A stretch of DNA of 64,000 nucleotides, taken from assembly GCA_964058845.1 (NCBI GenBank), contig CAXKVR010000191.1:62001-126000 (forward strand), given 5' to 3'. Below are positions 25,453 to 36,785 of this stretch, one piece after another. Each line of letters begins with the position of its first letter. Position 1 is the first letter of the stretch. Source of the DNA: Carex sylvatica (lineage: Eukaryota > Streptophyta > Magnoliopsida > Poales > Cyperaceae). A program made the position numbers and the translations under genes. A model generated the notes under the pieces. That model had not been told where the DNA came from and made no database searches. It saw only the letters and a program-made list of their open reading frames with translations.

Positions 25453-25676
25453 AATTAGAAATGCGATTTATATCCGTATTCGTATTTGTATTCGACTAAT
25501 ATTCGATTCGTATTCGTATCCGATTAATATTCAATTCGTATTTGTATCCGATTAATATCCAATTCGTATCCATATCCAATTAATATTCAATTCGTATCTG
25601 TATCCAGAAAATAAAAACAGATACGAATATGATTTTACCACTATCCGATCCGTATTCGATCCGTTTTCACCCCTAG

Positions 25677-26122
25677 TTGCGCTACTCTCAGTGAATTCGC
25701 GAGAGAGAGAGAGGGAGTTGCGCTACTCTCAATGAATTCGCTAAGTGACTAAAATCCTCTTCCAACTTTACCCTTTAATCAATCAACAGCTGTAATTGAT
25801 TCAGTCCATAATTGACACTATAGTAGCAGTCCATAGAAGTAACTCTCAAGAAACAAATAAGGATTCAATCATTCAATCACACAAGTGTGAACAGGAGTAA
25901 TAGTACCGACAGACTAATTAATTAACCTTCGTAAAGAGCACCAACGGCCAACTAATTACATTCTAAACAAAACAAAACAGGGAGTACCAATTATACATTA
26001 CCTTATAGTCTGTGTCTTGAATTTTTTTAACACGAGTGGTCCATACGTACCACCTGTTTCTTATTATTACTCTAATTGGTATTTTTCTACACCTAATTTC
26101 TCGTATACAAGACAACCATCAA
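25677..26122. other. Intergenic DNA with a short tandem duplication
   Basis: Directly beyond the hAT end, the sequence agttgcgctactctca, then gtgaattcgc, occurs twice (starts about 25675 and 25716) separated by a GA run. Nothing else is recognisable. Confidence 0.6.
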
Positions 26123-26411
26123 CTAGGGCTGCAAACGGATCGGATATATTATCCGTCATGATACGAATATCCGATATCTGAATATTCGTGTGAATATAAA
26201 TACAAATACGATTTTAAATTTTAATTATTTATATCTGAATAGTAGATATATATTATATAGTTTAATATATATTATGAAAAAAAATTATGTTATTCGCTGT
26301 TATAAAAACTGAATATTCAATCCATATCCATTTAATATCTGATTCGTATTCATATTTGTATCTAAAAAAATAAAAATGATTTTACCAGTGTCCGATTTGT
26401 TTGCATCCCTA
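26123..26411. mobile_element. Non-autonomous hAT relative
   Basis: Ends are tagggctgcaaacgg (left) and the complement tagggatgcaaac (right), a 13-bp TIR with one mismatch. The sub-ends carry the same atacgaatatccg-type repeats as the large hAT element at 21452-25676. The middle is AT-rich and non-coding. About 289 bp. Confidence 0.75.
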
Positions 26412-26535
26412 CACCTAGGGGTGTTCAAACGGTCAGTTCGGTTTAAACCGAACTAAAATAACCAAACCGAATTTAAAACCGAAGTTTGAAAATTCAACTG
26501 AACCGACTGAACTAAAATAGCAAACCGAATTAAAT
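26412..26535. mobile_element. Single end of another hAT-like element
   Basis: It begins ctaggggtgttcaaacgg, a typical hAT terminus, followed by subterminal repeats of ggttcggttt and its complement aaaccgaa. No partner end was found, so it is probably a truncated element next to the 26123 copy. Confidence 0.6.
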
Positions 26536-28379
26536 CAGGATACGCTCGGGCACCTGAAAAGTTTGTAATTTGCCTTTTCCAAGATTGTTCCTTGTACACG
26601 GATAGGCTATATGGTTAGCTTGGTCAAAAATATGGAAAGTTATAACAGGCGTAGTTAGAGTCGAAATTTTTTATTTTTACCATCTTTAAAATAAAATAAA
26701 TCAGTTTTTGACCAGATTTTCATATTTATCATAGTCGCCATTTGAAATGCAAGTATTTCTTCATGAGCCTTGAAATGGAGCAGGCTCCTATTTTCTTCTG
26801 ATAAATCTGTTGTAAATTGTTAGTTGTAACCTTCAGTGTATGATACATTCGCACTGCAACGAGACTAAGAGAGTATAGTGGGGTCCATGCCCTAATTTTT
26901 TTTTTTTTTTTTTTCGGCAGTCAAGTTTTAGGTTCCTTATAACTCCTTAGATGTTTTTTTTTCTGTTATTTTTTTTTTTGTGCTATTTATATATAAGTAG
27001 TTTTTGGTTGCTTTTCTTTTCCCAAGGTTTTTACCAAATGTAATCAATAATGTTAGCGTACACTGATAGCCACTATCAGTTTTTCAAAAAAAAAATAACT
27101 CCTTAGTAAGCGGGCCAAACAGTTGCTCTTTTGTGAGCTTAAAACAACTTTTTTAAGCTTCCTTAGAACAAAACACTAAGCTGATCCACTCCCCTCCTTA
27201 CGATATAGTGCCTCCTTAGAGGCCATTTTAGGCCTTTTTCTTACTCTTTTACCTTCCAGTTTAGGACTCTTTTCATTTGTTTATATTTTCCACTCTCTCT
27301 CTCCTTCCCCTGTTTCCCTCCACACTTTCCTAGACACACGAAAACGAAAATTTTCATCTCCCGGCATTCTTCGCGAGTTTGTCGATGACGAATCCATTGA
27401 TTCAATGTCATAGGAGACTTCACATCTAGACGCTCTATCAAGATCCAACTTGATATTCGTTGCCTCAATCTCTCATGCAATTGTTATTTTTGCTTTTTTT
27501 AGACTACATTCTTGCTTAGACCTGTGGACGATTTCACATATTCTGATTTTTGGTTTTTTTTTATTTTGGTTTTTGGTTTTTGCTTAGACCTGATAGTATG
27601 TAATTGGTTTTTGCTTTTTTAGATTTCATATTTTTCTTTGATTTAAGATGCTAAAGTTTGTTTGATATTGGGCAATTTTGTACCCAAGTTGTTGATATTT
27701 CATTTTCCCTTCTATTATTTAGTATAGTTAGTTTGTATTTCTGATTGTTGATTAAATTTATCTCATTTAGGGAGAAATAGTGATTTAGTGAGTTTTAGAC
27801 AGAAATTAATTTTTTACTGATAAGCAATTTATTTGACCAATTTTACAAGAGCATTTCTAACATTTATGTTGTGTGATTAGTATATATTCTTTTGAATTAA
27901 GCTCATCCAACTATTTGATGCAGATTGTAGTATTTTTTGTTGTATTTTTATTTATTTATTAATGTACTGTAGATGCATTCTTGTAGTTTGTACATATTAG
28001 CCTATATTGAAACATTAGGTTTTTTTCACATTTTTGAAACATATGCTACAGAGTACAAATTGATAGTATAGGTTAATTAGTCTATATTACTCTTGTCAGG
28101 TACGCAAGATGGGAGGTGTAAACTGCAGAGTTTGAGCTTTCTTTAATTTTGTTTAATTTGTTTCTGTTTTTACCCCTTGAATTATAGTGTATCTATTTTA
28201 AAGTTAATGCAAAATACCGTTAAAAAAGAAGAAGAAAACATAATCACTCTACATGTTTTATAGTACAAAGGGTAATATAGTCTTTAACATGATGTCTCAT
28301 ACTCTCATGTAACAATATATATTTTATTCAATTTAAGCTTATCTTACATGTGCCGAACAATCATGTACGCACTCACACA
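26536..28379. other. AT-rich intergenic DNA
   Basis: No gene. A T18 run lies at about 26900. A dyad, tgatagccactatca at about 27066, followed by an A run, resembles text near 57290. The pyrimidine-rich stretch 27290-27330 is low complexity. Confidence 0.5.
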
Positions 28380-28460
28380 ACGCACATGCGACTCAAACCA
28401 GGTTCTTCCGTGGAAGAACTGATGTCCTGTTCATCTACTCTACGCAGCGGTGGCATGCCC
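28360..28460 (-). mobile_element. Possible tRNA-derived SINE fragment
   Basis: On the minus strand GGTTTGAGTCGC resembles a Pol III B box and is followed by a GTGTGAGTGCGT stretch seen in several plant SINEs. A weak A-box candidate lies about 50 bp upstream. No poly(A/T) tail or target duplication was confirmed. Confidence 0.3.
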
Positions 28461-28689
28461 CCCCATGCTCTATATATTAGAAGGATGAGCAACTGTGTGG
28501 ACCCCACTTAAATATTTAGAACTGTTCAAAATCAATTGTTAAAAAAAATAGGGGTATGCATTTCAAATAGCGGACACTGCAATGACATTTATTCTTCATT
28601 TATTTAAGCGAGACATTTACGTTTTGTTCTGGATCAGACTTGCAATGTAAATAAGTAAAACTCACCAACCAAAAATATATCAATTGTAA

Positions 28690-29127
28690 TGTGAGAGAGG
28701 AGGCTGTAAATGTATCTATTTTTTGTGCTTTTATTATGTCTTTACTTTTTAAAACAATAATTGTTCAAAATTTTAAATTTAAAAATTAAAATAAAACTGT
28801 TGGATATGATCTACATTATTTTATCTATACTCATGTAAAAAATTATGATATTTGAAATTTATTTTGATTGTCGTCAAGAACTTGTAAAAATATGCTAATG
28901 TGGATCATTTCTAAATGTTGATTTTTTAACTTATTGATTCACAAAAAAAATCAAAATTGAAATGTTATAATTTTTTTTGTGAGCACTTAAAAAAAAGTAA
29001 CATAGATCACATCTAATGATTTTCTATATATTTTTTGGTGTTTATGTTTTAAATTTTGAGTTATTAATGTTTTAAAAATAAAAGCATGGTAGAGGCACAA
29101 AAAGTAGAGGCATTTGAACTCTCCTCT
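28690..29127. repeat. Foldback MITE
   Basis: The left arm (gagaggaggctgtaaatg, attttttgtgc, ttttaaaacaataattg) is mirrored on the right (gcacaaaaagtagaggcatt, gaactctcctc). Almost the whole element pairs with itself. No coding content; ends are approximate. Confidence 0.65.
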
Positions 29128-30497
29128 ACTTTGAAACACTCAAGTAATTCTATTTAATACAAAACTAGTTGCTTTCAAAATATATTCATACAAATATGAA
29201 CCGTATGAATGTGTATTAATTTTAAATTTCATATAAATTATCATTAATAAAAATATTATTTCTATAAACACCTAACTACTGCCTTTTAATATTTTTCTTT
29301 TTTCTTTTAACATATATAATTATAAATGATCATCGTTAAACTTCCGTACTATCATCAAACATGTATAAATGTTAAACATAGCAAAAAATGTTTTAAAAAA
29401 AAAGAGTTTACATTTTTTTTTTGTTAGAAGTAATTAATTTATAGTTAAAACACACAATTATCTGATCATTATGTTATTACTATTAGTTAAAAGCAATTAT
29501 CTTATTCATAACAACTAGATAAGTATTTTACATATATGTTACGAAAAAATAGATACTGAATGTACTAAGAAGTTGCCATTAGTTAGTTAAATAAACAGAC
29601 ATACCAATTCAACACATTTGGCTAGTTCGAAACATGTGTGTTATAATAAAATAAGGCTCTGCAGTTAGCTCGTTTGACTAGCCACTTGTTGCATCGGCTG
29701 GTGTTACCTTAAGAGGCCGCGTTTCAAGCTGACTTATTTGTTCACATTAGGCGCTGCACATGTTAAATCGTTTCTCAAATTTATAATTGTAATTATAAAC
29801 AGGGTTAATTTCTTATCGAAGGCTCTTGTACTATTTAAACTTCAACAGAGCACTTACATTGAGATGCACAGTTCGAATCTGCAGCGACAATACCGATGGT
29901 AATTTATTTTGTAAAGTGTTTAACTTTGATCTAAAAGTTCATGTGCGAAGGGTACAAATACAAGTACAATGTTAGATCTGGAGCCTTAAATGCTAACGAT
30001 TCCGAACAAAATATTTGCAAATTAATTACGATCACTGATCCCACCGACTTAATTAAGTATAAACAATGGCACATCCTTGCTATCTCTGTGGCAACCATTT
30101 CACTTTGCTAACTAAGATGCCGCCAAATATTAAATTTACAACCTCGATAAGACAGCGGAGAGGCAAATTGTATACTAAACAGAGGTATACAATTTATGAA
30201 GGAACATAAGGTAAATTACATAAAATAACCCAGCTCAATAATATTCCATGTCTAGCGTGCAAATATACAGAGGATTTTCCAGCTTCATAAGGAGCCTAAA
30301 CTAAACAAATAAAATATTTAGATGACAACAAAATACTAATTACCTGCCCAAAAATTTTAAACAAGCAAGTTGAGAAGAAAAAAAATAAAACATCAATTTG
30401 TCATCATAGAACAGAACAAAAGAGGCTCACTAATCAGTATCTAATTTCGACCCCTCAATTTCTCCAATTTTACATCTTACATTATTCTTGCTCGAAA
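29128..30497. other. Intergenic DNA and 3' flank of the DUF4408 gene
   Basis: Weak tRNA-like text lies at 29655-29725 (gttagctcgtttgactagcc, later gcgtttcaagc) but no cloverleaf can be drawn. The part from about 30200 probably includes the 3' UTR of the minus-strand gene. Confidence 0.45.
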
Positions 30498-31933
30498 CTA
30501 ATTAGCAGCTCCACGAGTGAGCATCTCCTTATACCGGATGATTGAATCGAGCCGTTGCAGCTTCAGTTGGTTCCTAAATTTGTTAATGAAATCATCTGCC
30601 TTTGCATCAACTTCTCCATCATCCTCATCTAATGTCTGCTGCTTTGGGGTCTCGACTATCTCAAAATGTGAGAACGCCGACTTGTGGCTTGCTGATTTCT
30701 TCATCCGCACTGGCAGTTTTGGCACAGGTGACCGTGCATCAGAATGGCTTCTCTCAATGTGGGGCTCATTGTGGTGCTCTTGCTCTTCCACTGGATGATA
30801 AAAAGGAAATGAATTAGACTATAGTCTATAGATCAAATTGCAAATATAAAATGCAGCATCTGTTTAATTGATTATTGTTTTGTTTTGTGCCAATGTAGAC
30901 ACTTACTGCTTGCTAGGGATTTATGTTCAATAAGAAAAAAGTTGTTGTCTATATCAATTGATATACTGTTTAGTCTTGACAGTGACTGATTACTGTTTCT
31001 AGGATGCTTTGGTGATTCTTTTGTCCTTTTCTCCAATTTTCTGAGGCTGGTATTACCAGGGCATCTTTGAAAAAAAATAAGGAAACTGATAGTTCTATCA
31101 AAAGAAAACAAAAGAAATCTGTTCGACCAACCTTCCCAATCACTTTTTAAAGTTCTTGATTATTGGAATGGGTGTTGTATTGGAATGGGTGTTGTTATAC
31201 TTTAAGTTAGTTGGAAATACTGCTATCCATGGTAGAAGTTACTGTTCTCTCTACAAACTTTTGTACAGTACTAGTTCATATCAAGTAAAAAAGCTACGGT
31301 TTATCCCTGTATAAAACAGAAACTACTACTAAAATTGTAAGCTTAAACTTTCTGAGTACAACTGTACACATGCATGTCCAAAGATAAGATAAGAGTAAAC
31401 AACACTGAGTAAGAAAATAGAGATACAATCCATAAAAAACACAAATTAAAAGCAATACCTTGTGAAGCAGAGTCCTGTAGCACATCCGTCGCTGGTTCTA
31501 CTACTTCTCCAGTCTCAGCTTGATACTCGCCAGAGACAAATCGCGATAGATTAAATGATCTGAGACGGTCAAGAACCAGAGATGGTGCCCTCGTGAGAAC
31601 ACTTCGACCGAGACCGCCGGCGTAAACACCACCTCCAGCTACCGGAGCATTTTCCGACTGGATGTGTCCGGTTTCCATGGGGATCTCATTATGAGCGTAC
31701 CGAGAGAAGCTAAATGAGCGGATTTGGTCTAGAACGAGGGAGGGGGCTCGCGTCAACGCTCCAGTACGGCCGTAGCTATCTCCGGCAGAGGATGGTGCGG
31801 TGGCGGAGGAGGAGCGCCCCTTGGAGGTGACGGCGATGGTCCCAATGACGAGGTTAAGGAGCACGAAGAACACGGCCGGGGTGAACCAGCTGAGAAGAGA
31901 GGTCCAGATAGAAGGAATCGCTTCCTCTAGCAT
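30498..31933 (-). CDS. DUF4408/DUF761 protein (PAMP-induced A70 type)
   Basis: Two exons on the minus strand, 31933-31459 and 30790-30498, joined by a GT-AG intron (phase 1), give 255 residues. Residues 12-35 (the stretch FTPAVFFVLLNLVIGTI) form a membrane segment and with the preceding SLLSW make the N-terminal DUF4408. The last 40 residues (AKADDFINKFRNQLKLQRLD) are the DUF761 motif. Between them a 14-residue block occurs twice, TRAPSLVLDQIRSF at 61-74 and TRAPSLVLDRLRSF at 114-127. Such proteins include the Arabidopsis PAMP-induced A70 protein; their biochemical role is unknown to me, and a membrane-anchored, stress-responsive function is only inferred. The gene looks intact and its coding exon is more GC-rich than the surroundings. 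Confidence 0.88.
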
Positions 31934-32077
31934 TTTCTTTGGGTTGATTTGTTGGAGAGGTTTAAGCAGAGGAGAAGGTGAGAGAGGAGTAGAGAGGAGA
32001 TGAAGGGACCGGAATCACCGGATAAATAAAGAGTTGAGGTGGGAGTGTGAGTGCGACATCTGAGAGAGCCATTTGCC

Positions 32078-32088
32078 TATTTATTTAT
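32078..32088 (-). promoter_or_regulatory. Candidate TATA box for the DUF4408 gene
   Basis: On the minus strand ATAAATAAATA lies about 145 bp upstream of the start codon at 31933, which leaves room for a leader of roughly 110 bp. Other AT-rich matches exist nearby, so this is only the best-placed candidate. Confidence 0.4.
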
Positions 32089-32229
32089 CCTCCGTGGAAA
32101 ACAGAGTACCTGAGGCTGAGTAGACTTCACGGCCCATGTGGTCATTCACTCAATACTTTTTGTTTATTAATGTTTTCTAAATCTGTTTTTTCATAGATGA
32201 TTGATAAGTCGAGTTTCTTATCTAATTTT

Positions 32230-32825
32230 ATGAGGTTCACCGTAGAGGTTTGCAAATGCCCATCGGCGGCGGACCCGACCCGTACTCGCCCGTGTCCGGT
32301 ACCAGGGTTACCCGTGCCCGGTACCAGGGTTACCCGTGCCCGGTACCTGGGTTACCCGTGCCCGAGCCCGGGTATGGGTCGGGTAAACGGGTACACGGGT
32401 ACGGGTAAAAAACGGGTAGGGTACGGTTATTTGGTTCAAAACCCGAGCAAATCCGGTCCGATTTACGCCCGACCCGACCCCGACCCGACCCGAACCCGTA
32501 CCCGACCCCGAACCCGTTAAAAAATTCAAAAAAATTCAAAAAATTTCAAAAAAAATTCAAAAAAATTCAAAAAATTCAAATTTTTTTGAAATTTCGAATT
32601 TGCCGCCTAAAAAAACAGAAAAAAAAAAAAAAAAAAAACGGGTACCCGACCCGGACCGCCCTACCCGTGCCGGGTACCACGGGCACGGGTATAACTCGGG
32701 TCGGGTATGGATTTTGAAAAATATACCCGAGTATACCCGACCCGAGATACCCGTACCCGACCCAAATCCGTGCCCGACCCCGGGTACGCCCGGTCCGCCC
32801 GAACCCGGTCCGACAGCATAACACT
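32230..32825. mobile_element. GC-rich subterminal-repeat element, probably non-autonomous hAT
   Basis: An island of GC-rich text in AT-rich DNA. Tandem and inverted copies of cgggtacccgacccg fill both sides (32270-32515 and 32640-32815) around a centre of repeated aaaaaattc and an A19 run. The left part contains a perfect short tandem, ggtaccagggttacccgtgccc, about three times. The left edge (agaggtttgcaaatg) resembles hAT termini; the right TIR is not convincing. The open frames here are repeat artefacts. Confidence 0.6.
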
Positions 32826-32974
32826 AGTTCACCGTTATCTACTATTATATATCCAACTGCTCCTAGTGTGGAAAAAATGTACCGTGCCGTGACCAAGTTA
32901 ATTTTTCACGTGCCGTGTCGTGTCGTGACCAAAATTAATTTTTCTCACTCTAACTGCTCCTACAGGAGAAGTGT

Positions 32975-33375
32975 GACATATATTGACTACTATGACATAG
33001 ATTGATGTTATTTTAGCGGCAGTAATATTGATTTCAAAATTCATTATTAATGTAGAATTTAAACTGTATAAACAGTTTTATGTTGTGAGTGATATATTTA
33101 CTTGCAAAATTTATAATGTTTTTAATTTGTTTAGTATAAAATTAAGCGGTAAAAAATAAGATTTTTAAGTTAATTTTAATGCAATTAGTTTTCATCATTT
33201 TTTACCGCTTGATTTTATTTGAAATAAATTCAAAATTTTATAAATTTTACCTGTAAATGTATCGCTCGTAAGCTGGATCGATTTGAACTATTAGATTCGT
33301 TGTTTGCAGCATATTCGATGAATTTTGAAATCTCTATCAATATAGCTAAAATAACAGTGACGCCATAATAGTCTG
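32975..33375. repeat. Diverged foldback MITE
   Basis: Arms: atgttattttagcgg (about 33005) against ctaaaataaca (about 33345), and aatttgtttagtataaaatt with agcggtaaaaaat against attttttaccgcttgatttt. Parts (tataaaattaagcgg, cgctcgtaagctgg) resemble the 38754-39172 and 52758-53172 family, so it is probably an older member. Ends are approximate. Confidence 0.5.
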
Positions 33376-34002
33376 ACTCAGTTATGTATTGAACTTTATT
33401 TATTTCTGGTTTGAAGATTGATTACTATCAGAGTGAGTGAATCCAAGTTTCTATCGACACCTATCCGAGATTAAATAATAATTATCAAAATATATCAAAT
33501 TTATCAAATTTATCATATTTAATACATTATGCTGTATATAGTGACACATTACAAATGAAAACCATTGATGTCACAAATTAATAACGCATATATGTAAAGC
33601 GATATTTTATTTAAAATTCATATAATACACGATTGATATATCAAAATTAATGATTGGTTGCAGTTAATTACGTTGTTTTATTTTATTTCACATCGGTAAT
33701 TTTGTTTTAAAATGAACTCCGAAGATATAATTTATATGGCATAAAATATCAACGATTTAAATTGTTATTCAAAATTAAAAATATTTAATTATTAAGTATG
33801 ATTCTTTCTAATTTAAGTAATGTGGAATAAATAATTGGACCTTTTATATTGATGGGTTTTAAACTTTTTGTGTTGTTCTTCAGGTAGTTAAAAATGTTTG
33901 CATGCTTTGATATGTTTTTATCTATCATAATAAGATCTTTTCCCCATGTTTTATAATCTCACATTTTATAACTCATCAAAATATGAATGATTAATCAAAC
34001 AT
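33376..34002. other. AT-rich intergenic DNA
   Basis: No gene or clear repeat; ends with the left target duplication of the next MITE. Confidence 0.5.
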
Positions 34003-34394
34003 GAGTACGGTTAAAATGCATCATTGGTTTTGTGCTCCAATCATATTTCATGTCTCTATCTTCATTTATCAACTTCAAACAGTCAATCCGAACCATTCAT
34101 CTTGTTCTACATATTAAAACGTGCTTAGAGACCAAATTTTATATTTTTTGAAATTTTTTTACTATTTTTTTAGATAGGTACAAAATCACTGTTTTAGGAT
34201 GGTCCAGATGCAGTAATTTTGTACCTATCTAAAAAAATAGTAATTTAAAAAGAAAAATCAAATTTGATCTCTAAGCACATTTTAATATGTAGAACAAGAT
34301 GAACGATTCAGATCGACTGTTTGAACTTTGTAAACAGAGATAGAGATAAGTTATAATTGAGACACAAAATCAATAATGCATTTTAACCCTTCTC
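34003..34394. mobile_element. Foldback MITE with 9-bp target duplication
   Basis: Left end gagtacggttaaaatgcatc; complement of right end gagaagggttaaaatgcatt. The arms continue through the middle (gcttagagaccaaatttt, ttttagataggtacaaaat and their complements), so it folds almost completely. Directly flanked by atcaaacat on both sides (33994-34002 and 34395-34403), a perfect 9-bp duplication as made by Mutator-like transposases. Relatives lie at 53297, 54341 and 54899. Confidence 0.85.
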
Positions 34395-35038
34395 ATCAAA
34401 CATATATATAAACTTGTGTTGGTAAAAGATAAACAGTAGATTATATCATGGCCCGCCATATCCTTTTTGAGTTAACAAAAGATGAAAGGGAGGGGGGGGG
34501 GGGGGGGGGGGGGGTAAAGAGAAAACTATCCTTTAAATCGTAGAGAAAAAAAATGGAAAAAGCAAAATGATACTTTTAGTGTCTTGGACTCTTGGTCCTG
34601 CTTCCCTTCTTTTGACTCTCCGTTAAAATTTTAAGTAGTAAAATAAATAAACTTAACTCGGATAACCTAATCATCAATCTCCTCTCCTCCCTCTTTTTTG
34701 TTTTTTCTTTGATTCGTGAAGCACAGGATCCGGACCCCGGATAGGTGCGTGTACCCGCGGCGACGACTTGACTAGGGAGTCAAGTGAGTCCACACCCTCT
34801 AAGGTAACATATTACTTGAGTTTACATTTAAATCGTTGTCGATTCGGCCATACGAACGAAACCCTTTTATATTCGTGCTAAAGTACATGGGACGGTCCAG
34901 ATCTAAATTCAAAATTTATGTTACCTGAGAAGATATGAATTCGGCAAGTGACGAGCACATGGGAATGGGAATCGGGAGATGAGAAAAACGACAGACCGTG
35001 TGAAATGATTGACATTTTGACAGTGGGCTGCATTAAAG
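34395..35038. other. Intergenic DNA with a poly-G tract
   Basis: A run of 23 G lies at 34492-34514. A short GC-richer stretch (about 34725-34800) shows no family I know. No gene. Confidence 0.55.
34492..34514. repeat. Poly-G run (23 G)
   Basis: An uninterrupted mononucleotide run, rare in AT-rich plant DNA; its exact length may be affected by sequencing or assembly. Confidence 0.8.
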
Positions 35039-35452
35039 GAATCCGCATCACCCCAGGTACCTGAGGTGCAAGCAGTGAATTTGAACCATTCATTTCACTT
35101 GGCACGAATCGCAAAGCAGACATCCTAAGCTTCAACGAATTCGTATCCTCTGCATTAACTCAAAAAATAATCTTTTGAGTTAAAATATCTGAATTGTCTG
35201 ATTAACTTTAAGTTCGTGCGAATTGAATTCGCATTAATATTGAAGACTTCTTATATTTTAGACGGAGATTGAATGAGCTCTGTTTACAATTGGACGGACA
35301 ATATCTATTAACTCAAAAAATATTTATTTGAGTTAATGCAGACGATGCGGACTCAGCTTCAACAGCTACTGGATTGAATTTAGCCTGAATAGAATTAATC
35401 TGGACCGTCCATTTTTAATAATTGCACCTCAGGTACCGGTGGATACGGACTC
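35039..35452. mobile_element. Foldback MITE with 9-bp near-perfect target duplication
   Basis: Left end gaatccgcatcaccccaggt and then acctgaggtgcaa; right end ttgcacctcaggtaccggt and then ggatacggactc, about 35 bp of inverted repeat. Inner hairpins on ttaactcaaaaaata also match between the halves. Flanks are gcattaaag (35030-35038) and gcattagag (35453-35461), 8 of 9 equal. No coding content. Probably Mutator-like. Confidence 0.8.
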
Positions 35453-36654
35453 GCATTAGAGGCCCCGCGTTGTCCGGTTTTAAGAAGAGAAATTTTGCAT
35501 GTTCCTTACGGCTTATTTTATTTTAATTCAATAGTGTTTTGATCGGCTTTACGCAACAACTCGCAAGTCGGCATGAACTTTTGAGCGCTGCGAAATATCC
35601 ATGCGTTACTGACAGTGGACTCTGACAGCCTGACAGCCTGAGGGTCGGTCAAATTGTCAAACTGCTTATCTGTCGACAGTAATTACTTGATATTTTAGAA
35701 GATTATATAGATATCAATGAGTTCAATGGATATTTCAAATCGGATGATATTATGAAATTATTGTCCAAATCATGAAATTTTTTGCTCTAATTTGCTGTTT
35801 TGTTTTTTCTTCTTTTCCATGATGCTGACCTTCTCGTGTCCCCCGTGTTAGCCAATTGTTACATATGAGAAGTTATTAACTCTTTTTGTTGTATTTTAAT
35901 CATATATATTTTGTTCGAATCTCTTTTTCTACTACCAAATGTTACAAATTATGCATTAGAAACATAATGTTTCAAGAAACAATTAAATTTTGATAAAAAA
36001 TAGGTAAAATTTATTATGATGAAAAAAACGAGAGGAATAAGTGTTTTGAGAGAATAAGGTGATAAGCACATTATTTTTAATATATAATTGCTTTAATGTT
36101 ATAGGGTTTTTTTGTATAAAAGTCATCAAGTGATTACCGTCACTATACTTCAAATAAATCTATTTGTCATAGTAAAATCAAGAGAAAATTACACAAATAG
36201 TTTTTAAAGTATCACTTAACTATCATTTTGTGCAAATGCATTAATTTAAGATAGAAATTTTGCAGTTCATATTGTTGCCATTTGGATTTGTAAGTTTCAA
36301 AATATTAGTGAAGAGAAGAGTTGTAGGCATGGGATGGCACAAAAAACTTATGATAATTAATTAGATTTATTCTCTATATAATTTCATTTTTCATTAAAGG
36401 GAACGAAATATTAGACAATGGATTTTTAAATAGAGTTTGATAAATTTTCTTCTTTATAAAAATATCCTACTTTTAGCAGATAATTGGCTGATAAAGACTA
36501 TTCTAATTAATTGGCTTCCACACGAAACCATAACTTCCACACGAAGCTTCCACTAATTCTAAAACACTTGATAGGGTAATATATTTTGTTGACATTTTTT
36601 CCCCAAAAAAGATACGGTCGATAATTCCAAATTCTAATATTGGTATCGACGGGC
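35453..36654. other. AT-rich intergenic DNA
   Basis: No gene, RNA or clear repeat seen. Confidence 0.5.
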
Positions 36655-36669
36655 CATTAGTTCATTAGC

Positions 36670-36785
36670 TCAGTGGTAGAGCGCATCCCTTGTAATTGCT
36701 TATGTGGTGTCTGGACAGCCTTCTATTTTATTTAGTTGGTCAATTTAATCTGAACAAAAGGAATATTTACTGTTCGATCCATATA
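36670..36785 (+). other. tRNA-like relic (A-box region)
   Basis: attagctcagtggtagagcg is a perfect-looking D-arm/A-box stretch of a tRNA, followed by cttgtaat like an anticodon loop with TGT (threonine). The T-loop-like tgttcgatcc appears only about 90 bp later (36769), and the anticodon, T and acceptor stems do not pair. I take it as a decayed or interrupted tRNA copy or a SINE head, not a working tRNA. Confidence 0.35.

Larger units (their letters stand above)
21452..25676 (+). mobile_element. Dead autonomous-type hAT transposon
   Basis: Subterminal repeats built on gatacgaatacgga fill 21470-21590, and in the opposite orientation (tccgtattcgtatc) 25450-25660. The right end reads ccgttttcacccctag, the complement of a typical plant hAT terminus (CTAGGGGTGAAAACGG). 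The matching left terminus is not visible: the left side begins directly in subterminal repeats, so it has probably lost its TIR. Inside are a 5' leader with a possible intron (donor after 21809, acceptor before 22591), the transposase pseudogene and a (TA)n tract. Confidence 0.8.

Noticed and set aside
27241..27480. Open frame of 79 codons on the minus strand
   Set aside because: Low-complexity, pyrimidine-rich opposite strand; no domain, no splice context.
29655..29890. tRNA gene or SINE
   Set aside because: Only scattered box-like words; no cloverleaf pairing, tail or target duplication.
30872..31111. Open frame within the DUF4408 intron
   Set aside because: The two-exon model is in phase without it and gives both family domains; no matching splice sites with family support.
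32308..32896. Several overlapping open frames with PTRTRPR/GSGTGSGR repeats
   Set aside because: Artefacts of the cgggtacccgaccc repeat element.
35670..35679. CTGTCGACAG, ZDRE-like palindrome
   Set aside because: Fails both outer positions of RTGTCGACAY and lies in a transposon-rich region with no metal gene nearby.
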